A program made the position numbers and the translations under genes. 55,764 nucleotides of DNA, from positions 1-55,764 of the IMG/VR virus record IMGVR_UViG_3300020201_000022; one strand, 5' to 3'. The stretch's first letter is position 1. Each line of letters opens with the position of its first letter. This stretch comes from a virus. Shown piece by piece: positions 1 through 7,945 of this stretch. The notes beneath the pieces were generated by a model. That model was given only the letters and a program-made list of their open reading frames with translations. It was not told where the DNA came from and searched no databases.

Positions 1-1
1 T

Positions 2-193
2 CAGTCGCGTGAGATTGTCACGATGTCGCGCTTCATCGCGCTCAACTCGCGCGAAGGTGCATCGCTCCAGAAGGATTGGACCTCCGGCTTCCTAAAGCCA
101 ATTGACGCTAAACTCTCGCAACTCGTACAAGCCGGCGACGTGGCCGCGTACGCGCTCGCAATCACTGCGATTCAAAAGGGCTTGGTTCAGTAA
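2..193 (+). CDS. C-terminal fragment of secreted lysis-cassette protein
   Basis: Open reading frame entering from the left edge and ending at TAA 191-193, so only the last 63 residues are present. The first 134 bases are identical to 47070-47203, inside the secreted protein gene at 46516-47271. Six substitutions then accumulate toward the 3' end, only one of which (Gln/Lys) changes the protein. It is therefore the C-terminus of a second copy of that protein. By comparison the missing part should carry a signal peptide and a Pro-rich linker. The fragment is predicted helical (REIVTMSRFIALNS region). Function is unknown; its position just before small membrane proteins suggests a lysis or envelope role. 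Confidence is high that it is a gene end, low for function. Confidence 0.85.
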   Translation, partial: QSREIVTMSRFIALNSREGASLQKDWTSGFLKPIDAKLSQLVQAGDVAAYALAITAIQKGLVQ

Positions 194-209
194 GGGCTTG
201 GTTCAGTAA
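178..209. repeat. 16-bp perfect tandem duplication at a gene junction
   Basis: The 16-mer GGGCTTGGTTCAGTAA occurs at 178-193 and again at 194-209. The first copy contains the stop codon of the truncated gene. The last base of the second copy is the A of the next gene's ATG (209-211). The duplication therefore moved the downstream start codon 16 bp away without disrupting either frame. Confidence 0.9.
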
Positions 210-355
210 TGGCACTCGCACCGGACTATCCCACGAATCAAACCGCTCACTACCTGGGCTTCCTTCAAGGCTTGATCTTGGTCGTGATGTTTAGTTGGCT
301 GGCGATTGAATGCGCTCGAGCGGAGCAACAGAAGCAAAAGCACGACGCGCACTAG
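209..355 (+). CDS. Small single-span membrane protein (48 aa)
   Basis: ATG 209 to TAG 353-355. A polar N-terminus (MALAPDYPTNQ) is followed by one hydrophobic segment, about residues 16-34 (LGFLQGLILVVMFSWLAI), and a charged Glu/Gln/Lys/His tail, so the protein is probably N-out or N-in with one span. It starts 15 bases after the previous stop and is followed by the holin-like gene. The 39-aa membrane protein at 47556-47675 holds a comparable place in the second lysis cassette. A phage lysis accessory (holin partner or small spanin-like protein) is the natural guess but cannot be shown. No clear SD precedes it; translational coupling to the upstream gene is plausible. Confidence 0.6.
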   Translation: MALAPDYPTNQTAHYLGFLQGLILVVMFSWLAIECARAEQQKQKHDAH

Positions 356-400
356 ATTCAATTTGGTGGCTCTTAAAACTCTAGGGAGAAGGTTAATGAT

Positions 401-730
401 GTGGAGTTTACAAAAACGGAAATCGTGTTCTACGTCGCGATGTTCATCGCGTCGGGATTTGCTTGCCTCGCGCGTATCTGGCGCGACAATGAGCATGCTG
501 ACGTTCGCACTGTTTTTGGTAGGTGCCTTAGTTCGGGGTTTCTCTCTTTTGGAGCTGTCGCTATTTGGATCGGTCGCAATCCCGATCCTGCTATTGGCAG
601 CGGCGCTTATTGGCTGGCGATTGCGACCCTAGTGGGTTATTGCTCGCGAGATATTCAAGATCAGATTTTGACTCGCGGGATTAGTTGGATGCTGGAAAAG
701 TTTAGCGGTCCCGACAATGCGGCAAAATAG
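401..730 (+). CDS. Putative holin-like membrane protein
   Basis: 109 aa starting at GTG 401, chosen because a strong GGGAGAAGG (384-392) lies 8 bases upstream. An ATG pair at 396 would read another frame and give an unconvincing protein. Three hydrophobic stretches are visible (about residues 8-25, 43-58 and 68-80) separated by charged turns, and the tail is amphipathic and ends in Lys. Size, topology and position (after the lysis-type genes, before the tail fibre) fit a class I-type phage holin, which would permeabilise the inner membrane at lysis. No family-specific motif is recognised. Confidence 0.65.
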   Translation: MEFTKTEIVFYVAMFIASGFACLARIWRDNEHADVRTVFGRCLSSGFLSFGAVAIWIGRNPDPAIGSGAYWLAIATLVGYCSRDIQDQILTRGISWMLEKFSGPDNAAK

Positions 731-741
731 CAGGTAATGCA

Positions 742-3441
742 ATGTTCCATGAGGCTATGATTCACCCGTTCAACCGCGCATTCGATAAGACTTTTCCGCG
801 AACGCTCGTTGGTTCGATCGGTGGTGTTGCACCGGCAGTATTTACACTCCAATCCAACGGACTGCTTTTTCGACCTTCAATGACTTCGTTAGCCGACTGG
901 GATAATGTAGAGGCTCCTTGGGCAGCAGTTACAAGGGATGCTTTCCTTTCGGAGGGCATGATCGACAGGACGGTAGGTGACGCAAGATATGACTTTGGGC
1001 GAAGAAATCCAACGATACTGAAGGATGGCAATGACCTTTACTGCTTGACGAATGATTATCCGGCTACTGCACCATCCCTAAACTACATAACTCGCTCAAC
1101 AGATATGGGGCGAACATGGATTGAGATGGGGCAAACATCCGAGGCAAACGCGAAGATTGCAGGCGGATCGTGGGCTGGTTGTGCGTGCCCTGGATCGCTC
1201 AATAAGTGGGGGTCAGACTATCATTTCCATCGGGTTTTGACCGACACGACAGGGGGCTTTCCTCCTTACTCATGGGATATATGGTCGGCGACGGAGTTGC
1301 AAGTTCTTTCAGCAGGCAAGTATGGTAATTGGTCGGCGGTTCGCAATCAGCCAGCGGGTACAGGATGGGCAGAAACTAGCCTACTGCCGGGCGCAACACT
1401 TTTGCATTCAGGCACTTACTATCATTTTGCCCAGTCGTATGCAGCAGGCTGGACAATAGGGATAATGTCCGGCAGTTCTGCTAGTGGTCCGTTTACTCAG
1501 TTGGGTGCTACTGCTTTATTTGATTCGACTAATTTCCCAGCTAGCCGCCAGCCAGAAAATCCGCGTTGCTTTTTTCATCCAGGGTTAGGCAAGTTTGTGA
1601 TGCTTGTCAATTTAGTCAATGGTGATTTTACGGACTCCAGTGCGGTGATTGTCGGTACAAGTGACCCAACTAACTGGACTGGTGCGTCGATAGAAATCTT
1701 TGCATTTGTTTCGGCTACCCACGGAACGCGGAACATAGGTACGTCGAGCCATCTTTGTGGGCCGAGTAATGAGCTTATCTATAATGAAGCGTCCAATGAT
1801 ATTCTTGCTATGTACGATACGGACGCAATCAGCGCATCACCTGGATGGCATATCGGTAGGCGAATCGTGCCTGCAACATTGCGATACAGTGCGGGTGAAT
1901 ACACACTTAGCGGAGGTTCATTTAAGACACTGAAGAAAACAGTCTCGCACACGGACGTATGTATTGAAGCCGATGTAAAGTTTACCGCTGCATCTGGTAA
2001 TAGTATGGGCTTTCAGTTCCGTATGACTGGGGCCAATGGATACGCGGTTGCGGTCCGAGATAACGCAACAGTCGTACTTTATGATGCTGCGTATAACGTC
2101 ATCGAGATTGGTACAGGAACTGGGCCGACTCTTAACGTTTACAATCGCGTCAAAATACTTGCGGTAGGAACATCAATTAAAGTTTGGCTGAACGGTGTTT
2201 TGCAAGTAAACGTAACAAATGCAACCTATGCAAGCGGAACATCTGTTTGGGTGTACATGAATTCCGTAGCTGGTTCCCTACGAAATGTAAACGTCAGTAG
2301 TTCTGACAGTATTACAATTACAGGACTTTCGCCACGGCAAGTAATTGCATTACGTGATGTAGGCAATTTTTGCTCAAATGAAATAGTAGCTAATGGTGCT
2401 GGCGTTGCAACTGGGGTGATGATTGGGGACAGCACAGGATTACAGGCAGGCTCAACCATTCAATCAATTACGACTTCGCCTGGAGACTCCATAGAGATTA
2501 CTGGCGTGGTTGCGTTGCCAGTCGTAACGTCTGGATCAGTAATAGCAGGCTTTGACGGAATTGCAACATGCTCCATGTCCGCCACTGGTGCCTCTACCTA
2601 CCGATGGCAGAAAAAGGAAAGCGGAGTATGGCGTAACATTGTTAGCTCAAATGCAAATCCGTTTATTTTCAACTTTGAGGCTCAAGATTCCACGTTTTTA
2701 TATCGCGGAATCGCCTCAAACGCAAACGGCTCGATAGCGACTGAGGAAATTACATTTGCATTAGCTGCTCCGCCAGTCGCACCGCAATTAAAACTGCACT
2801 CTATAGTAGGTGTATTTGTCGAACGAACTGCACCTACTACGCTAGCTACAATAGGAGATAGAGTTGGTACGTGGAGAGACTCCACAAACTCATTCGACTT
2901 CGCCTCACCCAACGACAGCAATCGCGGGGTGTTAAACGCAAGAGGATTATTGACGGACGTTACCTCGATTTACATGGAGAACGCTTCGATAAGCGTTGCT
3001 CAAAACAAGTCGGCTTTTACTTTGTTTACGGAAATAGGTAAGTCAGTTGCGGGTAGTGCAAATAATATTGCTATTCGTCAAATAGATGTACTTGGTGTGC
3101 AGTGGTACAACGGTGATGTGTACGTCTACGCTGGCACAGGTTCTGCCTACGCTGCTGGGATGGGTACGCTAAGCAACTATCTGATTAGCGTGGTGTTCGA
3201 TGGAACGCTAACCGGCAACGCTAATAGACTAAAGATGTATATTGACGGAGTGCAGCAAACACTCACTTTCGCCGCTACCATACCGGCTTCTACGGCGAAC
3301 ACCGCAGGGCTGATAATTGGGGATGCTGTAGGCTCAATTGGAACAGCTCCATGGGTCGGATGGATTAAGAATATAATGCTTTACGACACAGCACTAAGCA
3401 GCGTTAATCGTGCTGCAATCGAAGATTATTTAGGTTATTAG
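742..3441 (+). CDS. Large tail-fibre / receptor-binding-like protein with LamG-type C-terminus
   Basis: 899 aa from ATG 742. Residues about 70-400 have the spacing of a BNR/glycosidase-like beta-propeller: repeated Asp/Trp/Gly turns and phrases such as RSTDMGRTW, an Asp-box-like motif. Residues about 400-520 form a concanavalin-like jelly roll (GNSMGFQFRM, VKILAVGTSIKVWLNG). About 590-680 looks Ig-like. The last 215 residues are a second LamG-like lectin fold (LISVVFDGTL, LKMYIDGVQ, WVGWIKNIMLYD). This build is typical of phage adhesins that bind or trim surface glycans. Its codon use is more AT-rich than its neighbours, suggesting recent acquisition, as expected for host-range proteins. A virion-associated glycosidase is the alternative. 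No N-terminal signal peptide is seen. Confidence 0.7.
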   Translation: MFHEAMIHPFNRAFDKTFPRTLVGSIGGVAPAVFTLQSNGLLFRPSMTSLADWDNVEAPWAAVTRDAFLSEGMIDRTVGDARYDFGRRNPTILKDGNDLYCLTNDYPATAPSLNYITRSTDMGRTWIEMGQTSEANAKIAGGSWAGCACPGSLNKWGSDYHFHRVLTDTTGGFPPYSWDIWSATELQVLSAGKYGNWSAVRNQPAGTGWAETSLLPGATLLHSGTYYHFAQSYAAGWTIGIMSGSSASGPFTQLGATALFDSTNFPASRQPENPRCFFHPGLGKFVMLVNLVNGDFTDSSAVIVGTSDPTNWTGASIEIFAFVSATHGTRNIGTSSHLCGPSNELIYNEASNDILAMYDTDAISASPGWHIGRRIVPATLRYSAGEYTLSGGSFKTLKKTVSHTDVCIEADVKFTAASGNSMGFQFRMTGANGYAVAVRDNATVVLYDAAYNVIEIGTGTGPTLNVYNRVKILAVGTSIKVWLNGVLQVNVTNATYASGTSVWVYMNSVAGSLRNVNVSSSDSITITGLSPRQVIALRDVGNFCSNEIVANGAGVATGVMIGDSTGLQAGSTIQSITTSPGDSIEITGVVALPVVTSGSVIAGFDGIATCSMSATGASTYRWQKKESGVWRNIVSSNANPFIFNFEAQDSTFLYRGIASNANGSIATEEITFALAAPPVAPQLKLHSIVGVFVERTAPTTLATIGDRVGTWRDSTNSFDFASPNDSNRGVLNARGLLTDVTSIYMENASISVAQNKSAFTLFTEIGKSVAGSANNIAIRQIDVLGVQWYNGDVYVYAGTGSAYAAGMGTLSNYLISVVFDGTLTGNANRLKMYIDGVQQTLTFAATIPASTANTAGLIIGDAVGSIGTAPWVGWIKNIMLYDTALSSVNRAAIEDYLGY

Positions 3442-3473
3442 TATTTCAGGACTAATCGAGATAAGGGAACAAC

Positions 3474-3719
3474 ATGGCAGCAGTAGCAATCACGACTACG
3501 ACTCAAGACATTGCTGGCGACTTCGACATAGTTGTACGGGGCAACCCGACCGACTGGACGAACGTTATTTTGCAAAAAGCACTAGGGGCGGGCGGAGCGA
3601 ACTTTATAACGTGCAAGGTTCTTGGCGGGCAAGGTCATCACTTCGTCAAAAACACAGGCAGCAACGCTTACAAATTACTAACGGCTGTCACTGGCGTAAC
3701 AATTGAATTTAACCAGTAG
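3474..3719 (+). CDS. Small hypothetical virion-associated protein
   Basis: 81 aa, ATG 3474 preceded by AAGGGAAC. Rich in Thr, Val and Gly with alternating hydrophobics, so probably all beta (MAAVAITTTTQDI, ending VTGVTIEFNQ). It sits 32 bases after the adhesin and just before the terminase genes. It could be a fibre accessory, chaperone or head-decoration protein; nothing identifies it further. The frame and SD make it likely to be expressed. Confidence 0.55.
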   Translation: MAAVAITTTTQDIAGDFDIVVRGNPTDWTNVILQKALGAGGANFITCKVLGGQGHHFVKNTGSNAYKLLTAVTGVTIEFNQ

Positions 3720-3777
3720 GCTCGGACGCAACTCTTTGTAAGGGTTTCGCCCGGAGTAAGAAAACACAGGCTTCACC

Positions 3778-4188
3778 TTGGCTATTCCGACAGATTACAC
3801 GCAAGAGCAAATTGAGTTCGCGCTGCGAGAGTGTGGTGGCTACCTCACTGGCGTAGCGAAGATGCTCGGCACGACCTACGAAGCGATTCGCTTGCACATT
3901 CGCAACAACGCGGACTTGCACATGGCGCAGTTGGACTACCGCGAAGAGTTGCTTGACACAGCCGAAAAAGGATTGCGTAAGGCAGTCTTCGCTGAGAAGC
4001 CTTGGGCTATAAAATTCGTATTGGCAAGACTAGGGAAGGGTCGAGGCTATGGGCAGACAATCGAGATCGACATACCTGCTGATAGCGCTAGTCGCGTGGT
4101 GGTGTACCTCCCTGACGATGGACGCGAAAGCAAACCAGATGGAAGTACGACCGCAACCAGGACCGCAGGTAACAGCGTTACAGAGTAG
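3778..4188 (+). CDS. terS: Terminase small subunit-like DNA-binding protein
   Basis: 136 aa from TTG 3778, the only start that keeps the N-terminal helix-turn-helix. Residues about 8-45 read as an HTH: EQIEFALRECGGYLTGVAKMLG, then YEAIRLHIRNN. This is the Fis/AsnC-like arrangement common in phage small terminases and adaptor proteins. A helical segment (residues 50-90) fits oligomerisation, and the tail is polar. It overlaps the large terminase gene that follows, the standard TerS-TerL order. Role: recognises the packaging site on concatemeric phage DNA and hands it to TerL. The family call rests on HTH plus context. Confidence 0.75.
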   Translation: MAIPTDYTQEQIEFALRECGGYLTGVAKMLGTTYEAIRLHIRNNADLHMAQLDYREELLDTAEKGLRKAVFAEKPWAIKFVLARLGKGRGYGQTIEIDIPADSASRVVVYLPDDGRESKPDGSTTATRTAGNSVTE

Positions 4189-5617
4189 CGCGGACATTCT
4201 GATTTACGGCGGTCAAGCTGGTGGCGGAAAGACCTGGTTGCTTTGCGCGGAGCCGTTGAGACGCATTCACAACGCGGGCTTCCGCGCGATAATCTTCCGC
4301 CGAACCTATCCGCAAATCATGGGTGGTGGTGGCATCTGGGAAGAAGCCAACGCGCTCTATCGACCACTGAAAGCGAAGATGCGCGAAGGCGATAAACTTG
4401 ACGCTGCTTTTCCAAGCGGTGCGACGGTCAAGTTCGGTCACCTTCAGCACGAAAAAACTAAGTACGACCATCAAGGTAAACAATACACGCTGATAGCGTT
4501 CGATGAGTTGACGCACTTCACTGAATCCCAGTTTTTCTACCTACTCTCGAGGAATCGATCTACGTGCGGGTTCAAGCCGTACGTACGGGCAACGTGCAAT
4601 CCCGATGCAGGTTCATGGGTCGCTGGCTTTATTTCGTGGTGGATTGGTGACGATGGATACCCGATCGCGGAACGAACTGGGGCGCTGCGATACTTCGTTC
4701 GGCATGAAGACGACACGCTTGATTGGGGCGACTCGAAGGAAGAGTTGATCGAGCGTCACCCGCTAATCACAACGGACCTAATTCTTAGCGTTACCTTCGT
4801 GCCAGCAACGCTCGACGATAACAAGATCCTGATGGAGAAGGATCCAGGATACAAAGCCAAGTTGATGAGTATGCCGCGCGTCGAGCGTATGCGATTGCTG
4901 GGCGGTAACTGGCGGATCAGCGAGGGCTCAATTATCGATTTGGAATGGCTTAGTCGTCGTTTCTCGATAGATGATGGCCACTACGTCATTTCTTACCAGG
5001 GGAATGTTTATCGTGTTCCACAATCGAAATGCAGACGTATTGCGACGGTTGACACGGCGGGCACAAGCAAGGAAAAGGCGGCAGCGGCCAAGCAGGGCAA
5101 GCAGCCAAGCAATTCAGCGTGCGCGGTGTGGGATCACTTACCAAGCTGGACGTTTTCGCATGAAGGTCGCCAGGAAACTCTCCGCAATCTGCTATTCCTG
5201 AGATACGTCTACGCGGCAAAGGTCGATTGGCCTAAACTACGCGTCGACATACCGGAAGTGTTGAAAGCGTGGAACGTACAACGCTGCTTCATCGAAAATG
5301 CTCATCATGGTCAACCCTTGCAGCACGAAATTAAATGCTGCTCAAGGGAACTTGTCGGGCCTGTGATACCAGGGATGGGTGACACAAGCTCAGGCGCAAA
5401 GTTAGAACGCGCGGTCGCTAGTGGGATGCTCAGTCGGATTGAATTTGGGCAACTATTTCTGCCCCATGATCCTGAACCGTGGGTACCTGATTACGTTCGA
5501 GAACTGACGACCTGGACCGGCTTGCCGGATGAACCAGCAGACAGAATCGACGTGACCAGCTACGCGTGCTACGTCACGAAGGCGGGCGGTAAGGCATGGG
5601 GAGGAGTTCTAACTTGA
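4139..5617 (+). CDS. terL: Terminase large subunit (DNA-packaging ATPase/nuclease)
   Basis: 492 aa from ATG 4139; an in-frame ATG at 4118 is the alternative, and both overlap terS. Walker A is GGQAGGGKT near residue 25, preceded by the adenine-binding-type ILIYGG strand. Walker B plus the catalytic Glu are in LIAFDELTHF near residue 123. ATCNPD (about 155) is the coupling motif. The C-terminal RNase H-like nuclease shows its first Asp in IATVDTAG (about 303), with later acidic positions in FIENAHHG and DRIDVTSYA. The length is normal for phage TerL. It docks on the portal, pumps DNA into the prohead and cuts the concatemer. Complete, with no missing catalytic motif seen. Confidence 0.93.
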   Translation: MEVRPQPGPQVTALQSSADILIYGGQAGGGKTWLLCAEPLRRIHNAGFRAIIFRRTYPQIMGGGGIWEEANALYRPLKAKMREGDKLDAAFPSGATVKFGHLQHEKTKYDHQGKQYTLIAFDELTHFTESQFFYLLSRNRSTCGFKPYVRATCNPDAGSWVAGFISWWIGDDGYPIAERTGALRYFVRHEDDTLDWGDSKEELIERHPLITTDLILSVTFVPATLDDNKILMEKDPGYKAKLMSMPRVERMRLLGGNWRISEGSIIDLEWLSRRFSIDDGHYVISYQGNVYRVPQSKCRRIATVDTAGTSKEKAAAAKQGKQPSNSACAVWDHLPSWTFSHEGRQETLRNLLFLRYVYAAKVDWPKLRVDIPEVLKAWNVQRCFIENAHHGQPLQHEIKCCSRELVGPVIPGMGDTSSGAKLERAVASGMLSRIEFGQLFLPHDPEPWVPDYVRELTTWTGLPDEPADRIDVTSYACYVTKAGGKAWGGVLT

Positions 5618-6021
5618 GAAAAAAGGGCAAGCCAGTGACCACCGAACAACGCAGCATGTTACCCACCATGCCGATTGAAGGACCAAAAAACAACTTCGTC
5701 GCGCATCGTGATGATCCAATGCTCTCAATGAGCGAAGCCGGTCGCTTGATCGGTCGCACTCATACCACCATTCGGCGTTGGATTGACGATGGCTTGATCG
5801 ATGCTGTGCGCGATGTTCGTGGATTGAGGCGCGTTCGCAAAAGTGAACTGATTCGGTTTACTGGCGTGACGGCGTTCGCGCGTAAGTCGCCTTACTTCTG
5901 GTTGCAGGAATCAGAATTGCCCGATGGCTATGTTTACGTCGATGGCGAGTATCCAAGCGTTCGTGAAATTGACACACTGAAGTATTACCCAGTCCCATTG
6001 CTAGAGACTAAATATGGCTAA
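5614..6021 (+). CDS. Small MerR/excisionase-type helix-turn-helix protein
   Basis: 135 aa. TTG 5614 is preferred because GGAGGAG lies 7 bases upstream and it overlaps the TerL stop; ATG 5596 is possible. Residues about 30-75 form a winged helix of the MerR/excisionase type: SMSEAGRLIGRTHTTIRRWI, then a wing with RGLRRVRKSELIRF. The C-terminal half is Tyr/Pro-rich (LPDGYVYVDGEYP) and unrecognised. Placement in a late structural operon suggests packaging or head accessory rather than excision. A DNA-binding regulator is the other option. Confidence 0.6.
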   Translation: MRKKGKPVTTEQRSMLPTMPIEGPKNNFVAHRDDPMLSMSEAGRLIGRTHTTIRRWIDDGLIDAVRDVRGLRRVRKSELIRFTGVTAFARKSPYFWLQESELPDGYVYVDGEYPSVREIDTLKYYPVPLLETKYG

Positions 6022-7123
6022 GCTAAAATTTATCGGTATCGCGCAGTCGGTGTCACAAATCGACGTGGTGACCCTCGGCGGAACGTGGGCCGCAGGTGAA
6101 AAAGCTCGCTTGACCATCAATGGCAAGTTCGTTGAATACACTGCGATTGTGGCCGACACCCCGGCTTTAGTTGCGGTTGGACTTGCGGCGGCCGCAGCGG
6201 CTTCAACGGCTGGCGAGTTCCGAGAGATTGCTTTCACTCGCGTTACCACAACGGTCATTGGAACCAGCATTGCAGGCACACCGTTCACGATGACCGTATC
6301 GGAGGACTCAGCTAGCGGAACGATCGGCACGTCGACAACGCAGGCGGCGACCGGTCCGAACCATTGGAACAATGCCGCAAACTGGTCAACCGCGGTGGTG
6401 CCGACCACAGCCGACGAGGTGTTCGTTGAAGCCTCCAGTGTGGCGATCCGTTATGGCTTCCCAACTGCTTTAGTGCTTGCCAAGTTCGTGCAATCCGCGG
6501 GAGCCGTTGGATTGCCCGACACCAACTCCGCAGGGTTCGAGGAGTACCGAGCAAAGTATCTGACGATCAGCGCGGCTATCGTTTCGGTCGACGGCGGAAC
6601 GCTCAGTCGCATCAGTACGGAATCGGTAACGAGTGTGATCACGTCACAGTCTCGCAACGCAGTGGACGTGAAGGTAAATCATGCTACCGCTCAAGTTCAC
6701 GCAATGGCCGGTGTGGTGCGCGTTGTTCCTTCCGATGCTGAGACCGGTCAAGCGGCTACGATTCGCTGCGCGGAGAATGCGCGGCTCGAGATCGGTGCCG
6801 GTGTGACAGTCGGAACAGTGCTGTCAGCCGGGATTTCAACGATTCGCGGAACGATCACAACGCTGACTGTGGAGGGCGGCGAGTGCAAGTTCCAAGGCGT
6901 TCTGACGACCGCAAACGTCAAGGGCGGAACGATGTACTACGAATCCGGCTCGACGATTACCACGGTCAATTTGAGCGAGCTGGGGCTCTTTGAATGTCGA
7001 ACGGACATTCGCGCTAAGACGGTCACGACTTTCAATATGACGGGCGGGCGATTGAGCAACCCGCATCGCGTGATCACATTTACGAACTTCCAGCCGGATA
7101 CGGACATGTTGCAGGCGGGGTAG
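6014..7123 (+). CDS. Putative beta-helical virion protein
   Basis: 369 aa, ATG overlapping the preceding stop by 8 bases. The N-terminal 85 residues resemble a small beta domain found in phage structural proteins. The remainder is a long run of short Thr/Val/Gly-rich strands with regular turns (GGTLSRIS, GGECKFQG, GGTMYYES, GGRLSNP), the look of a right-handed parallel beta-helix. No catalytic motif is seen. Likely an appendage or decoration of the capsid or tail in this late operon. The dense alanine stretch near residue 58 (LAAAAAAS) is probably a linker helix. Confidence 0.55.
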   Translation: MAKLKFIGIAQSVSQIDVVTLGGTWAAGEKARLTINGKFVEYTAIVADTPALVAVGLAAAAAASTAGEFREIAFTRVTTTVIGTSIAGTPFTMTVSEDSASGTIGTSTTQAATGPNHWNNAANWSTAVVPTTADEVFVEASSVAIRYGFPTALVLAKFVQSAGAVGLPDTNSAGFEEYRAKYLTISAAIVSVDGGTLSRISTESVTSVITSQSRNAVDVKVNHATAQVHAMAGVVRVVPSDAETGQAATIRCAENARLEIGAGVTVGTVLSAGISTIRGTITTLTVEGGECKFQGVLTTANVKGGTMYYESGSTITTVNLSELGLFECRTDIRAKTVTTFNMTGGRLSNPHRVITFTNFQPDTDMLQAG

Positions 7124-7127
7124 GAGG

Positions 7128-7180
7128 TAGGGTATTCGTAGGGTATTCGTAGGGGCTCGATGTTCGCGCTCGATGTTCGC
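7128..7180. repeat. Two adjacent short tandem duplications
   Basis: The 11-mer TAGGGTATTCG is duplicated at 7128-7149, and immediately after it the 13-mer GCTCGATGTTCGC is duplicated at 7155-7180. They fill the gap between the plus-strand beta-helical gene and the convergent minus-strand pair. No hairpin of terminator strength was seen. Confidence 0.85.
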
Positions 7181-7195
7181 GCGAACTTTGCCTTG

Positions 7196-7516
7196 CTATC
7201 GGGATGACCATTTGGCGAAAAACTCGTCAATTAAAGGCAACAACGTTCTTTTGCGCCTAAACTCCCGGTGTTCCTTTAGCTGCTGCAACGTAAACCCTTC
7301 GTCTATCCTCTTTGCAACGTGATACAGCTCTCGCCGTACCTTCGATGCTTTTGTGATTCCATTAAAGTCACACCAGTCAAGAAATCTTACGCCTGGGTTG
7401 TATCCTGATGTCATACCGGTGTGCGGCATTTCGCCAGGAAGATTTTCAACCATCTTTTCGAGTTCGTCTAATTTCGCTCGCATGACATTGATAGCCGCAA
7501 TTAAGTCGTTTGCCAT
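7196..7516 (-). CDS. Small alpha-helical hypothetical protein (106 aa)
   Basis: Minus-strand ATG 7516. Begins MANDLIAAINVMRAKLDELEKMVENL, an amphipathic helix. A mid region with Trp/Cys (FLDWCDF) and a basic C-terminus (EHREFRRKRTLLP) follow. It starts 3 bases after the stop of the minus-strand gene at 7520-7714, so the two form one operon of opposite polarity to the late genes around them. Such antisense pairs in a structural operon are typical morons, expressed independently from the prophage. Function not recognised. Confidence 0.6.
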   Translation of the reverse strand: MANDLIAAINVMRAKLDELEKMVENLPGEMPHTGMTSGYNPGVRFLDWCDFNGITKASKVRRELYHVAKRIDEGFTLQQLKEHREFRRKRTLLPLIDEFFAKWSSR

Positions 7517-7519
7517 AAA

Positions 7520-7714
7520 TCATAGTTCCATTTCTGCGCCACCTATGCAGTCCCCACACATCCAGCCCGCGTGCCCATAGATGCCATTATCATAGTAGCT
7601 CAGGTCGTCACTGACTTCATCACATGCTGAACAAACCATGTCCTGTGGGCAATCATCTTCTGCGATTTGTTCAGCATTTTCAAGTTCATCAACCAATGGT
7701 AAGTCGTTTGCCAT
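7520..7714 (-). CDS. Small zinc-ribbon-like acidic protein (64 aa)
   Basis: Minus-strand ATG 7714 with GGGTGA six bases upstream. Two CxxC pairs (CSAC about residue 28 and CGDC about 52) suggest a single treble-clef or ribbon zinc site. The rest is acidic. It shares its first five residues (MANDL) and 21 bp of DNA around the start (7700-7720) with the start of the next gene (7502-7522), so the initiation region was copied. Likely first gene of a two-gene moron. Function not recognised. Confidence 0.6.
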   Translation of the reverse strand: MANDLPLVDELENAEQIAEDDCPQDMVCSACDEVSDDLSYYDNGIYGHAGWMCGDCIGGAEMEL

Positions 7715-7945
7715 AAATCACCCGTTTGAAACATCTTGAACACATTGCGAGAGCTAAGGACCACCTGAGAATCGATCCAAGCTTCACTGGACGCGGACGC
7801 CAGCCACACGCCAGCCACACGCCAGATTGACTTCGTTCAAGATTTCTTTCCCGAAAAAGTGAATCTTTTGAACGTCCTGAACATCCTGAACGCATTCTAC
7901 AGCGCCGGCTATTGAAGTTCATCTGGGCGATGCAATGCTCAGTGC
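7715..7945. other. Intergenic region with short tandem repeats
   Basis: The 11-mer CGCCAGCCACA is repeated at 7798-7819, with a partial third copy to 7825. The stretch 7860-7900 (GAATCTTTTGAAC, then GAACATCCTGAACGCATTC) is nearly repeated at 44540-44580, upstream of the second lysis cassette. The divergent minus-strand pair and the plus-strand protease gene must both be transcribed from near here, but no convincing -35/-10 pair was found. Confidence 0.5.

Noticed and set aside
306-632. Plus-strand frame overlapping the holin-like gene, with its own ATG ATG at 396
   Set aside because: Although the SD could serve it, the N-terminal half is Arg/Ser/Cys-rich and looks random. The GTG frame gives a coherent membrane protein.
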